A stretch of 64,000 bases of DNA, taken from Dehalococcoidia bacterium. GTDB taxonomy: Bacteria > Chloroflexota > Dehalococcoidia > UBA2979. Positions 52,820-63,902 of this stretch are shown piece after piece. Position 1 is the first letter of the stretch. The number at the start of each line of letters is the position of its first letter. The position numbers were made by a program, and so were the translations under genes. Under the pieces are notes generated by a model. The model was not told the DNA's origin. It ran no database searches and worked only from the letters and a program-made list of their open reading frames with translations. The stretch covers positions 86,178-150,177 of the forward strand of contig WHSU01000004.1 in assembly GCA_009379925.1 (NCBI GenBank), given 5' to 3'.

Positions 52820-53561
52820 TCACCCCGCGCGCCGCGCCACCCACACCATCTCCGGGGATGCCTCCTCGAACGGCGCGCCGAAGTGGTCGCCGTAGAGCGC
52901 CTCCACCTCGAAGCCTGCGCGAGCCAGCAGGTGCTCCATCTCGTAGCGGTAGACGTACCGCAGCGTAAGCGAGACGCGCGCCTGGCCGCCCGCGCGCTCA
53001 CGGAAGAGGAGCGTGGTCCTCGATACCTTGCGCCGTCGGCCTCGTACTCGAGGCGCTGGTCGAACCCGAGGGGGTCGGTCTTCCACGCGCTCCCAGCACG
53101 GATCGCGTCCACGATCTTGGTGATGTCCGGGTTGAAGATGTTGAGTGCGAGGTGCCCACCCGGCCGCAGGGCCGCGTGCACCGAGGCGAGTGTAGCCAAC
53201 TGGTCCTCGATGGTCAGGTTGTGCAGGAAGGTGCGGAACGGGACCGTCACCAGCGCGGCGGGCTGACGCAGCGCGAAGCGCCGCATATCGCCGCGCACGA
53301 GCTGCAGTGACGTCGCACCCGCTTCGGCGGCATTGCGGCGGCCGAACGTCAGCATCTCGCTGGAGAAGTCGATACCGAGCACCCGCGCGCCCGCGAGCGC
53401 CGAGGGGATGGCGATCCGCCCGGTTCCGACACCAAGCTCCACGACGAGCCCGCCGGCCTCCAGCGCCAGCGTGCGGTAGAACTCGATGCCCCGGGCACGC
53501 CTTTGGTCTGGCGGTCGTAGTGGGCGGCGTAGCCGGCGTACTCGGAGCGCGGCACGGGCAT
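52820..53561 (-). pseudogene. SAM-dependent class I methyltransferase with two frameshifts
   Basis: Three reading frames must be joined. The start is ATG 53561 (MPVPRSEYAGYAAHYDRQTK). A shift near 53490-53500, in a CCCCGGG run, leads to EFYRTLALEAGGLVVELGVG, which holds the SAM motif ELGVGTGRIAIP and the later FSSEML segment. A second shift near 53020-53030 (one G missing in GCGAAGG) leads to SRTTLLFRERAGG and the end at 52820. Joined, it is a methyltransferase of about 245 residues whose substrate is unknown. The breaks look like single-base deletions in GC runs. Confidence 0.72.
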
Positions 53562-53766
53562 CGTGACCTCGGGGCGCGACCTGTCCACGGGACCTCGGCA
53601 GCCTCGTCCCAGGGCGGGCCCACTGGTAGAATAGGAGCATACCCACAGCCCCGGCTTGACATCCCCAGTCGAGCGATCGCCGGCCGCGGTCCATCGATCC
53701 TGGCGCGGCACCGTGACGCAGCGGGGCTCAACATGGCGATGCAGGGGAAGACGGACTAGGGAACGC

Positions 53767-56364
<2,598 letters not shown>

Positions 56365-56586
56365 CCCGTCCGGCGCCCGCCCCCTGGGGAACGTCCACCA
56401 GACGCCTCGATGATCCCACGAGCGTGATCGTTCTCATAACGAGGGCGGCGCGTCCGGTTGCAATCGGCTGCCAGAGCGCCCGTGCGCGCGTCGACGCGCC
56501 GTAGAACGCCCGCAGGCTCCTCTAACGTCGGCGTGCCCGAACCGCGCGTGCTCCTTGGGGACCCGCTGTGGGGACGAGGGCGCGTT
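56365..56586 (+). other. Intergenic region after gyrA
   Basis: About 222 bp with no recognisable gene. It contains the self-complementary CGCGTCGACGCG and loosely promoter-like TAACG/TTCTCAT stretches around 56428-56450 and 56520-56530. An in-frame ORF extension of the next gene runs through it but is Arg-rich and unlike a real N-terminus. Confidence 0.4.
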
Positions 56587-57087
56587 GTGCAACGCCACGA
56601 CGACCTGCAACTCGAGGAGTACCCCGACTTCCAGCGTCGGGAGTGGCTCGTGCAGCGAGTGGGGTGGGCGGTGATGCTGCTCATCGTCCTCGGGGCGGCC
56701 CTTGGACTCTTCGGCGTCGGCCCGCTCTCCGAGGCCGGCGCGGGCACTGACGGCCGGCTGGCCGTCGACTACGAGCGCTTCGTCCGCTTCCAGTCCGAGA
56801 CGGAGTTGCACGTACGGCTGTCCGGCGACGCGCTGTCGGAGGGGCGCGCCACGCTCTGGCTGACCGCCGGCTACCTCGACGGCATGCGTGTCAGCCAGGT
56901 CATCCCGGAGCCCGAGAGCGTCGAGGTTTCAGGTGACCGACTGACCTACACCTTCGCGGCCGCCCCCGAGGCAACCGAGGTAGGCGTCCGGTTCGTGCTG
57001 CTCCCGACGCGGATAGGCGGGCGCACGGGTGAGATCGGGACCGGCCACGGCCCCGGCTTCAGCCTCAACCAATTCGTCTATCCCTGA
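56587..57087 (+). CDS. Membrane protein paired with a DUF421 gene
   Basis: A 166-residue protein from GTG 56587, with GAGGG at 56576-56580. A cytoplasmic N-terminus (EYPDFQRREWLVQRVGW) leads to one membrane helix (AVMLLIVLGAALGLFGVGPLS), then a beta-rich external domain (residues about 55-160; TELHVRLSGDALSEGRATLWL). No named family is recognised, but small proteins of this layout are commonly found next to DUF421 proteins. It is followed 11 bp later by the DUF421 gene. Function unknown. Confidence 0.6.
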   Translation: MQRHDDLQLEEYPDFQRREWLVQRVGWAVMLLIVLGAALGLFGVGPLSEAGAGTDGRLAVDYERFVRFQSETELHVRLSGDALSEGRATLWLTAGYLDGMRVSQVIPEPESVEVSGDRLTYTFAAAPEATEVGVRFVLLPTRIGGRTGEIGTGHGPGFSLNQFVYP

Positions 57088-57098
57088 GGAGGCGGCCC

Positions 57099-57545
57099 AT
57101 GGACGTGCTGCTGCGCGGCGCTGCGATCTACCTGTTCCTGCTGCTGATCTTCAGGATCTCCGGCCCTCGGGCGCTCGCCCAGATCACGACGTTCGACTTC
57201 GTGCTGTTGCTGATCATCGCGGAAGCCGTCCAGCAGGGGCTGCTGGGCGATGACTTCTCGGTCACGACCGCCCTGCTACTCACCGTCGTCCTGATCGGCA
57301 TCGATATCGCTTTCTCGTGGTTCAAGGATCGCTCGCCCTGGTTCGCGCGGACCGTGGATGGCGTACCGCTGTTGATCGTGGACCATGGCGAATTGCTGCG
57401 AGACCGTATGGACCGCGCCCGCATCGACGAGGAGGACGTACTCACCGCCGCCCGCTCCAGCCAGGGGCTCAGCCGCATGGACGAGATCGACTACGCCGTC
57501 CTCGAGCGCAACGGTGCGATCTCGATTATCCCGCGCAAGGCCTGA
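57099..57545 (+). CDS. DUF421 (YetF-like) membrane protein
   Basis: A 148-residue protein with three N-terminal membrane helices (about 5-25, 34-50, 58-77) and a cytoplasmic DUF421 domain. The family pattern is visible as FRISGPRALAQITTFDFVLLLIIAEAVQQ and VDGVPLLIVDHGELLRDRMDRARIDEEDV, ending AVLERNGAISIIPRK. GAGGAGG lies just before the ATG. YetF/DUF421 proteins are widespread and of poorly known function, sometimes linked to spore or stress physiology. Confidence 0.82.
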   Translation: MDVLLRGAAIYLFLLLIFRISGPRALAQITTFDFVLLLIIAEAVQQGLLGDDFSVTTALLLTVVLIGIDIAFSWFKDRSPWFARTVDGVPLLIVDHGELLRDRMDRARIDEEDVLTAARSSQGLSRMDEIDYAVLERNGAISIIPRKA

Positions 57546-57744
57546 CGCGGAGGACCGACCGCCACCGCGCGCCATACCGAGCGCCAGGCCTCGCATCCGT
57601 CCTGGTCCAGACACTAGAGGTCCTATTCCGGCCGATCCCTCTCCTTTGGCGGGCGGTACGTGCGGTGCTCCGCGTCGTGGCACCAGCCATTCGCGCGTGG
57701 CCCGGTGCGCCGGACCCGGCGCAGGTCCACATCGACGGTGCTCG

Positions 57745-58947
57745 CTAGAAGAAGGGGAAGTCCGGTGCGAGGCCGAGTTCCACGCGACCCGCCGCTTCGT
57801 ACGTCATCGGCCCGATCATGACGTGGGCGCCGGCCGTATGGATGTCTCGGAACTGCCGCTCCAACGGGCTCTTCTTGAAGATCGCGCTCGTCGCCAGGGC
57901 GCCATGCACCATGTCCACCGCCCGAATGCTGGACTGCGCCGCGTGGCTGGTCGCGAGGCGGGTGCGCGCCCGTAGCCGCGCCGTGGCGTCGTCGTCCTCG
58001 CCCGCCTGGACCGCCCGCCACAACTCGGTGCCCGTCCCGTAGAAGTAGCTGCGCGCCGCCTGCAACGTCACCGTGGCCTCGGCGATCACCAACTGGATGC
58101 GGGGCACCTCCGACAGGGGCACCCCGCCCCAGCCTCGTTTAGTCGTGGCGACCTCGATGGCTGCCTCGAGCGCCGCGCGCGCGACGCCGAGCGCCTGGCT
58201 GCCGTGGGTCATGAAGACCAGCGGTAGCGCGCGAAACACTGCCCACGGGTGGACCGGCTGGTCGACGATGACCTGGAAGCCCCGGCCGGCCGGGACGAAG
58301 GCGCCGTCGACGCTGAAGTCGTTGCTGGCCGAGCCACGCAGGCCCAGGCTGTCCCAGGTGTCGTGGACGGTCACCTGGTCACGGGGTACGAAGGTGACGC
58401 GCGAGACCTCGTTGCCGGCGGCGTCGCGGCGTATCTCGTCGCCGTCGTAGACCATGCACTCGGCAGCAAACCAGTCCGCGTGGCTGCTCCCGCTCGCGAA
58501 CGGCCAGCGGCCGGACACGGTGTAGCCCGCCTCCGGCTCGCCCACGACGACCGCCCGCCCGATGGGCCGCGCGGTCCCTGCCGCGATCTGCCCGTTGCCC
58601 CAGACCTCCCGCGCGTACTCGGGCTGGAGATAGCCCGAGAACAGTCCGGACTGCCCCGCCAGCATCACGCACCACCCGGCGGACCCGTCCGCCGCCGAGA
58701 CTTCCTCTACCACGCGGTTCGCGAGGATAGGGTCGGTCTCCGACCCGCCGAGGTCACGCGGCAGGAACATGTGGAAGAGGCCGGCGGCGCGCATCTCCTC
58801 CACGAGTTCGGACGGGAGCCGCCGCTCCGCCTCGATGACCGGCGCCATTTCCTGGATGCGGGGGCGCAGGTGCTGTGCCGCCGCCAGCGGGTCGTGAGCT
58901 CCGTCGATGGCGGCGCCTGCCGCCCGTTGGCTGGTCCGACTCGCCAT
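57745..58947 (-). CDS. Acyl-CoA-dehydrogenase-fold flavin oxidoreductase/hydroxylase
   Basis: A 400-residue protein of the acyl-CoA dehydrogenase superfamily, group D flavin monooxygenase type (HsaA/HpaB-like two-component hydroxylases). Features include LPSELVEEMRAAGLFHMFLPRDLGG, the GWCVMLAGQSGLF segment, VSGRWPFASGSSHADWF for substrate and flavin contacts, and TWDSLGLRGSASNDFSVDGAFVP. The catalytic Glu of true acyl-CoA dehydrogenases is not apparent. The C-terminus has ATSAIFKKSPLERQFRDIHTAGAH. ATG 58947 with a GGAG site was chosen. Substrate and partner reductase are unknown. Confidence 0.8.
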   Translation of the reverse strand: MASRTSQRAAGAAIDGAHDPLAAAQHLRPRIQEMAPVIEAERRLPSELVEEMRAAGLFHMFLPRDLGGSETDPILANRVVEEVSAADGSAGWCVMLAGQSGLFSGYLQPEYAREVWGNGQIAAGTARPIGRAVVVGEPEAGYTVSGRWPFASGSSHADWFAAECMVYDGDEIRRDAAGNEVSRVTFVPRDQVTVHDTWDSLGLRGSASNDFSVDGAFVPAGRGFQVIVDQPVHPWAVFRALPLVFMTHGSQALGVARAALEAAIEVATTKRGWGGVPLSEVPRIQLVIAEATVTLQAARSYFYGTGTELWRAVQAGEDDDATARLRARTRLATSHAAQSSIRAVDMVHGALATSAIFKKSPLERQFRDIHTAGAHVMIGPMTYEAAGRVELGLAPDFPFF

Positions 58948-59018
58948 CGCACTCCACCCTTCAGACACGCGAGGTCACTGGGCGCCCATTATCATCGCTC
59001 GGGCGGAGGAGGCGCACG

Positions 59019-59540
59019 ATGAATGCTCTGGAAGTCTTGAAGTACGGGCATCTGACGGTGCTGGGCACGGTTGAGGCGGTCCCGGAGCACCTCTGGGACG
59101 AGCCGGATGTCTGTGGCGTGTGGCCCTCGAAAGGCGTGATCGCGCATCTCGCTTCGTTCGAGCTGGCCTTCGTGGACGTGCTCATCGAGTGCGCCGGCGG
59201 CGGCCCGACGCCGTACCTGGACGCCTTCCGCGCCGGTGGCAGTTTCAACGACGACGAGGTGGCGCGGCGGCTGGCACTCCCCCCTGCCGAGGTGATCCGG
59301 GAGTACACGGAAGCACACGAGCACTCGATGGACCTGGCGCGCGAGGTCCCAAGGGGACGCTGGTCCGAGCCGGGCACGCTGCCGTGGTACGGCATGGAAT
59401 ACTCGCTGGACGACCTGGTCGTGTACCAGTACTACGGCCACAAGCGCGAGCACACGGCGCAGATCGCCGCCTTCCTGGACCGCGTCGCGCGTGGGGTCAC
59501 TGTCGATGGGACTGCCGGCCGGGCAACGTCTCAGGGGTAG
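59019..59540 (+). CDS. DinB-like four-helix protein
   Basis: A 173-residue protein from ATG 59019 (GGAGGA upstream). The N-terminal helix EVLKYGHLTVLGTVEAVPEHLW, then VIAHLASFELAFVDVLIE and the C-terminal YYGHKREHTAQIAAFL show the three-His metal arrangement of the DinB/YfiT bundle. Enzymes of this family act as thiol transferases or mycothiol-dependent isomerases; others are of unknown function. It is divergent from the oxidoreductase gene at 58947, sharing a 71-bp intergenic region. Confidence 0.68.
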   Translation: MNALEVLKYGHLTVLGTVEAVPEHLWDEPDVCGVWPSKGVIAHLASFELAFVDVLIECAGGGPTPYLDAFRAGGSFNDDEVARRLALPPAEVIREYTEAHEHSMDLAREVPRGRWSEPGTLPWYGMEYSLDDLVVYQYYGHKREHTAQIAAFLDRVARGVTVDGTAGRATSQG

Positions 59541-59894
59541 CGCGCGCATCGGTCGGCCCGCGAACTCCTACGCGCTCTTTACGCGTCTGCTAGGCGGGCC
59601 TCAGCACCCTGTCCGTGGTCGCCCACGAGTCGCCCTGCTCCACGGCTCGGGTGCCGGGGTAGAGGGGTCCAGCGTGAAGCGCCGGCCGACGCGGCCGGTG
59701 GTGACTAACCTGCAGGGCTCGGGCCCGGTGCTACCTCTCTCGCACCGCTGTCCGGACGAGGCAACGGCCCCGGTGTCCGCCGGGGCCGCTTCGCGTCCCC
59801 TCGAGCGGTCGGGTGCGGAGGCTAGCCGTTTCGTGATAGGGACGCCCGCCGACTGGACGCTGCCGCCTCAGGCCCTACACTCGGTCGCCGGGTG
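59541..59894. other. 354-bp intergenic region without a gene
   Basis: Both flanking genes point into this region. No protein gene, tRNA or known RNA was recognised. A strong hairpin pairs CGGCCCCGG (59765-59773) with CCGGGGCCG (59780-59788). The remainder is GC-rich without repeats of note; the segment 59640-59740 has several short palindromes. Confidence 0.5.
59765..59788. terminator. GC-rich bidirectional hairpin
   Basis: A perfect 9-bp stem with loop TGTCCG between convergent genes. T-runs are weak on both sides, so it may work as a transcript-end stabiliser or a factor-assisted terminator for either neighbour. Confidence 0.5.
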
Positions 59895-60434
59895 TCAGTC
59901 CGTCGCTCTTGCCGCACCCGAGGGCTCACGGTCGCCGCGGTGTCGCAGCAAGCGGACCCCCGTCACCAGGCCGCCGAGGAGCGTGCCTGCGACCAGTCCG
60001 AACCCGGCCCCAAGCAACAGGATGTTTGTGAATACGAACTCCACGCCTGGCAGGTTCGCCAGGCTACCGAGCGCGAAGACCAGCAGGCTGCCTACGCCAC
60101 CCCACACCACACCGGCCAGCGCTGAACCAGCGGTGCCACGGCCCAGGATGCCCGCGGGGCTCCCCGACCAGTCGTGGGGCCACACGCGCGCCAGCCGCAC
60201 GGGCGCCATGGTCGCGGGCGCAAACAACAGCCCGATGAACATCGCCCCCAGCATCACGGACTCGGAGACGTCTCGGTCGCCGTCGCCCTGAGCGGCGACC
60301 CAGCCGAGCGCACCGCCCACCAGGACGCCGACCAGCGTCGCGCAAGCACCCGTCGCGAAGGCGACGGCGGCAAGCGGTGGGGCGGACGGCTCGTCCTCCC
60401 CAGCGGCGAGGCCGGCCGGAGGCTCGGTGCTCAC
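59895..60434 (-). CDS. Four-helix membrane protein of unknown function
   Basis: A 179-residue protein from GTG 60434. Its start overlaps the stop of the DUF192 gene. It has four hydrophobic helices (roughly 25-50, 65-90, 105-130 and 140-165), rich in Gly and Ala. No domain is recognised. Placement after DUF192 and the GT39 gene with overlapping ends suggests one operon. A longer in-frame ORF upstream is Arg-rich and implausible. Confidence 0.55.
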   Translation of the reverse strand: MSTEPPAGLAAGEDEPSAPPLAAVAFATGACATLVGVLVGGALGWVAAQGDGDRDVSESVMLGAMFIGLLFAPATMAPVRLARVWPHDWSGSPAGILGRGTAGSALAGVVWGGVGSLLVFALGSLANLPGVEFVFTNILLLGAGFGLVAGTLLGGLVTGVRLLRHRGDREPSGAARATD

Positions 60435-60799
60435 GGGGTGAACTCCAGGCGGTGACCCCGCTCCACACCGTCGGCCGCGCCGGAGGGCAACTCGATCACG
60501 CACTTCGCGCCGCGGCCGCCCATCGAGAAGCCGATCCATGGGCGCACACGGCGCGCCACTTTCGTGACCGTGCCGTCGGCGTCGAAGAAGACGGCGTCGA
60601 TGGGGAAGCGCATGAACATCATGTGGATGGAACCGCACGGGCGGATCACCATGCCTCCGCCATCATCCAGGCGAGCGCGCATCATGAGCCCGCGGAAACG
60701 GGTCCACGGGTTCGTGGCCCACTCCAACCGGTGCGCCAGTTCACGGCCCGTGTCCGCGTCGCGCACGCCGCTCGTGCCCTGCTCGACGGAACTCGTCAT
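60431..60799 (-). CDS. DUF192 family protein
   Basis: A 122-residue DUF192 protein. The family core reads ATNPWTRFRGLMMRARLDDGGGMVIRPCGSIHMMFMRFPIDAVFFDADGTVTKV, with the usual R-G-L-M and I-H-M-F-M-R/F-P-I-D motifs, and the C-terminal VIELPSGAADGVERGHRLEF. Many homologues are secreted, but no signal peptide is visible here. The biochemical role is not established. Its start overlaps the upstream GT39 gene by four bases and its stop overlaps the next gene. Confidence 0.85.
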   Translation of the reverse strand: MTSSVEQGTSGVRDADTGRELAHRLEWATNPWTRFRGLMMRARLDDGGGMVIRPCGSIHMMFMRFPIDAVFFDADGTVTKVARRVRPWIGFSMGGRGAKCVIELPSGAADGVERGHRLEFTP

Positions 60800-62331
60800 T
60801 GCATCACCTCGAGGTCGGTGGCAGCCATCCCCGACCCCGACTCTAGCGAGCGGGCGTTGAGGTCACATCGGGGGTCTCCCGGAGAAGCACACGACGACCG
60901 CAGGCCGAAGACCTGCACGTCCGGGGTGGCGTAGAGCAATTCGTAGCTACGGGTGAGCAGCCGTTTCAGTCGAGGGTTCGAGGCCGCCAGGTTGTGCTGG
61001 ACGATGAAGGAAGCCGGCTCGATGGCGAGGGCGAGCAGGGTCTCGTCCAGCGTCTCCGGACGCGTGATGAACGGCATCTCGTAGAAGTAGCGCGTCGCGG
61101 GGGTCAAGCCGGAGAGGAAATAGACCTGCGGCGTGTAGTCGGGCACCCAGAGCGTGTCGCCGGGGCTGGCGGTTTCGTCCAGGATGCGGCTGATCTCGCC
61201 CATCGCCTCGTAGCGGTGCGTGGTCCACGTCGGGTAGTTGGCGTACACGACCAGGACGGGGATGAGCAGCAGCATGCCGCCGACGGAGGTGAAGGAGAGC
61301 ACCGCGCGGCGGCGGCCTTCGCTCTGCGGCTCGCGCAGCCAGCCGAGGAAGAGCGCGATCAGGAATCCGGCGGCGGGCAAGAACTGGACGAGGTAGTAGC
61401 TGTTGAACGACCCCGCAGAGAACACCCCCACCAGCGAGGCCGCGGCCCAACCGCCCACCAGCCGCTTCTGCTCGACGGTGCTGCGCGCGAGCGACCACGC
61501 CGAACCCGCCAGCAGCAACGAAAGCGGGCCGAGCAGGAGCACCCATGAGCCCATGAGCGAGGCCGCTCCGGTGAGGCCTCGGCGTCCGACGGCGCCGGCC
61601 ACGTACTCGCGGTTGAAGAGGACGATGGCGTCCAGCGCCTCGGGGAGGGCGCCGAGGAGGGCGAAGGGGAGCAGCACGAGCGCGGCTACGGAGACCATCG
61701 GAAGGCCGAAGGCCAGCAGGTGGCGGGGGCTCCGGGTGGTGAGCGCGATGATGGTGGCCAGCATGAAGACGTTGGGGAGCGCGACCGGCTTGACCATCAG
61801 GGCGAGGCCGGAGGTGATCCCGGCGGCGACGAGATAGACGGCGCGCGGGTCGCGGCGCCAACGGAGGGTGAAATAGAAGCTCGCCATCAGCGGCAGGAGC
61901 ATGAGCTGCACCGTGCTGGCGTTGGGGTTGATGGTCGCCAGACCCGTCGAGAGCGCGAAGACCAGCCCGGCAGTGTACGCCTGGCGCCGGCCCAGGAACT
62001 CGCGGCCGCAGAAGTATACGAGCACGGAGGTGACCCCGAGGCTGGCGAAGACCGAGAGGCGCAACGCCTCCTGGCTGTCACCGAAGAGGGTGATGACGCC
62101 GGCGTACCACCCGTAGATCAACGGTGGCTTGTGGTCGAAGAGGTCGCGGTAGGGGACGAGGCCGTCGAGCATGCCCTGGCTGACCATGGCGTAGACGGCG
62201 TCGTCGAAGAATATGGGCGCCGAGAGCTGGGGAATGGCCAGCAGCAGCGGCAGCACGGGCAAGAGGGCGAGTTTCGCGAGCCATCGGTAGTCGCGCTCTC
62301 GCCCGGAGAATCTGCGGTCGAACAGGGCCAA
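60796..62331 (-). CDS. GT39/ArnT-like membrane glycosyltransferase
   Basis: A 511-residue integral membrane enzyme of the PMT_2/ArnT superfamily with about eleven helices. The first extracytoplasmic loop contains the acidic pair in APIFFDDAVYAMVSQGML (the catalytic DE/DD position). The next conserved element is DLFDHKPPLIYGWYAGVI, where HKPP is typical of the family. The C-terminal soluble part (about 400-505) has TLWVPDYTPQVYFLSGLTP. Such enzymes transfer sugars from polyprenyl phosphate to proteins or lipids outside the membrane. It overlaps the DUF192 gene. Confidence 0.83.
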   Translation of the reverse strand: MALFDRRFSGRERDYRWLAKLALLPVLPLLLAIPQLSAPIFFDDAVYAMVSQGMLDGLVPYRDLFDHKPPLIYGWYAGVITLFGDSQEALRLSVFASLGVTSVLVYFCGREFLGRRQAYTAGLVFALSTGLATINPNASTVQLMLLPLMASFYFTLRWRRDPRAVYLVAAGITSGLALMVKPVALPNVFMLATIIALTTRSPRHLLAFGLPMVSVAALVLLPFALLGALPEALDAIVLFNREYVAGAVGRRGLTGAASLMGSWVLLLGPLSLLLAGSAWSLARSTVEQKRLVGGWAAASLVGVFSAGSFNSYYLVQFLPAAGFLIALFLGWLREPQSEGRRRAVLSFTSVGGMLLLIPVLVVYANYPTWTTHRYEAMGEISRILDETASPGDTLWVPDYTPQVYFLSGLTPATRYFYEMPFITRPETLDETLLALAIEPASFIVQHNLAASNPRLKRLLTRSYELLYATPDVQVFGLRSSCASPGDPRCDLNARSLESGSGMAATDLEVMQ

Positions 62332-62407
62332 GTGTGCCTCCGCGCGCGGGTCTACGCGAAGTCCATCACCGCCATCGTTAGGGCATCTCAGCGCGCACGC
62401 AAGGGGC

Positions 62408-63157
62408 CTATCCTCGCCCGAAGACCAGCACGGCCAGCGTCATGGCGTTGAGGCCGGCGTGCGGGACGATCGAGGCCCACAGCGAGCCGCTTCGGTCGTA
62501 TGCCCACGCAAGGAGTGCACCAACCAACAGTAGCGGTACGAAGCGAGCCGCATCGAAGTGGAAGGCGGCGAAGACGAGGCCTGTGAGCAGCAGTGCGGGG
62601 AGGAGTGGCCAGCGCGCGCGCACGCCGCGGTAGAGCAGGGCGCGGAAGATCACCTCCTCCACGACGGGCGCGAGCACGACGATGGTGAAGGCCCACAGCA
62701 ACACGGGCGCGCGCGTGAGCACCTCCAGCGGGAGCGCGGCGCGGATGACGCCTCCGTACGGCCCGTGCGGGTCGAGGCCCAACAGCAGCATGGCGGCGGC
62801 CCACACGGGACCGGCCATCACGGCGCCGGCCCACGCGTACAGCGCGGGACGCCAGGACCGCGGGCGCACGAAGCCGAGGTGGCGCAGGGTCATGCCTCGA
62901 CGCCAGGCGAGGAGCAGGACGACGTAGGCGGTGAGGACGGTGGGGAAGAAGCGGAAGGCCTCGGCGGAGAGGCCGAGGAGGCGGCCGGGGCGGACGCCGG
63001 CAGCGTGCAGGGTGAGCTGGAGGAGCATGAGGGTGGCGAGGAGGCCGAGGCCGAGGAGGATGTCGGCGGGGGTCCAGGTTGGTTGGAGATCGGCGGGGGG
63101 TTTGAGGGGGACGCTGGGAATTTTTTCGGGGTCGGTGGGGTGTTGGAGGTGTACCAC
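62408..63157 (-). CDS. CPBP-family intramembrane metalloprotease
   Basis: A 249-residue protein with about seven helices. The three CPBP motifs are present in order: VVEEVIFRALLYRGV (EExxxR), FAAFHFDAARFVPLLLVG (FxxxH) and VPHAGLNAM (HxxxN). These form the metal-binding active site of Rce1-like prenyl-protein or bacteriocin-immunity-type proteases. GTG 63157 was taken as start; a longer reading to 63220 passes into the repeat element. The biological substrate is unknown. Confidence 0.82.
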   Translation of the reverse strand: MVHLQHPTDPEKIPSVPLKPPADLQPTWTPADILLGLGLLATLMLLQLTLHAAGVRPGRLLGLSAEAFRFFPTVLTAYVVLLLAWRRGMTLRHLGFVRPRSWRPALYAWAGAVMAGPVWAAAMLLLGLDPHGPYGGVIRAALPLEVLTRAPVLLWAFTIVVLAPVVEEVIFRALLYRGVRARWPLLPALLLTGLVFAAFHFDAARFVPLLLVGALLAWAYDRSGSLWASIVPHAGLNAMTLAVLVFGRG

Positions 63158-63213
63158 GGCGGAAGTGTAGGGTCTGGGGTTGCTAGTTCGTATGGGTGTC
63201 CGCCCTCGCGGAG

Positions 63214-63266
63214 CCCTCACCCCGGGCCCCTCTCCCCGCTGGGGGAGAGGGGAGTCGGAGGGGGAG
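63214..63266. repeat. GC-rich repeat element, second copy
   Basis: CCCTCACCCC-GGGCCCCTCTCCCC followed by GGGGAGAGGGG. The perfect 11-bp stem pairs 63227-63237 with 63242-63252 across a four-base loop. It is related to the BIME-like element at 13265-13386. It lies between divergent genes and could act on either. Confidence 0.6.
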
Positions 63267-63316
63267 TGGGGGGCTGCCTACTGGGGGTTCTTCGGGGTTG
63301 GGCCGATGCTTTCGGT

Positions 63317-63532
63317 ATGAATAGGGGCCTTGCGGTTGAGGGTGCGGCTGTGCCGAGGTGGAAGCGCCGCCTGGTGGGGGTGTTTGTCGGGTTGTTCCTG
63401 TTTGTGCAGGTGACGCTTCCGTTGCTGGGGCTGCGCGCTCGGTCTGAGGGGCAGGATGCGTTCCCGTTCGCGTGGCACATGTTCTCGACGCTGGCGGGCA
63501 TCGAGGAGGACGCGGGCGGCGATGCGGAGTAG
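63317..63532 (+). CDS. Small membrane protein, possibly HTTM-associated
   Basis: A 71-residue protein with one hydrophobic helix (RRLVGVFVGLFLFVQVTLPLLGL) followed by FPFAWHMFSTLAGIE. The pattern of a helix followed by FxWHMF is seen in small proteins beside HTTM/VKGC-like genes. Its stop overlaps the start of the downstream HTTM-like fragment. Function unknown; the start is uncertain. Confidence 0.5.
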   Translation: MNRGLAVEGAAVPRWKRRLVGVFVGLFLFVQVTLPLLGLRARSEGQDAFPFAWHMFSTLAGIEEDAGGDAE

Positions 63533-63902
63533 GGGGCGGCTGGGGGAGGCTGCGGCGAACGCGCGCTTCCTGGCGGTGTTTCGCATTGCTGTGGGCGCGG
63601 TGGCGGTGACGAAGGGGGCGATGCTGCTGGGGCTGGGCCGGGAACCGTTCCTGGTGGCGCTGTGGGTGCCACTGGGGTTGCTGGTGCTGCTGGGGTGGCG
63701 GTCGAGGTGGGCGGCGGCGGTGCTGTTGGCGCCTGCGGGCTATGTGGCGGTGACGGCGTACCAGAACCATGTCTATTTGCTGTGGCTGTTGTTGGTGTTT
63801 GTGGTGATTTCGGACGGTGGGCGGTACTACGTGTTGCGGGTTCGGCCCTCACCCCCGGCCCCCCTCCCCCTGTACGGGTGTTCAGACGGGAGAGATGGGT
63901 GA
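63522..63902 (+). pseudogene. HTTM-like membrane protein, truncated
   Basis: A 126-codon ORF. Residues 1-106 resemble the N-terminal part of HTTM/vitamin-K-dependent carboxylase-like membrane proteins (ARFLAVFRIAVGAVAVTKGAM, then YLLWLLLVFVVISDGGRYY). The last 20 codons read through a GC-rich repeat (63846-63870) and then sequence that looks like an insertion-sequence end, so the normal C-terminus is missing. Full-length family members are several hundred residues. The gene was probably broken by insertion of repeat and IS DNA. Confidence 0.6.
63846..63870 (+). repeat. GC-rich repeat element, half copy
   Basis: CCCTCACCCCCGGCCCCCCT and following C/T residues match the left arm of the elements at 13265 and 63214. 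The right arm is missing, replaced by the presumed insertion-sequence end. It sits at the break point of the HTTM-like ORF. Confidence 0.5.

Noticed and set aside
57596..57748. Small amphipathic ORF after the DUF421 gene (LEVLFRPIPLLWRAVRAVL)
   Set aside because: No start codon or ribosome binding site is available in frame; the hydrophobic pattern is probably chance.
59541..59894. A structured RNA such as RNase P or tmRNA in the 354-bp gap
   Set aside because: None of the conserved sequence blocks of these RNAs was found; only one strong hairpin is present.
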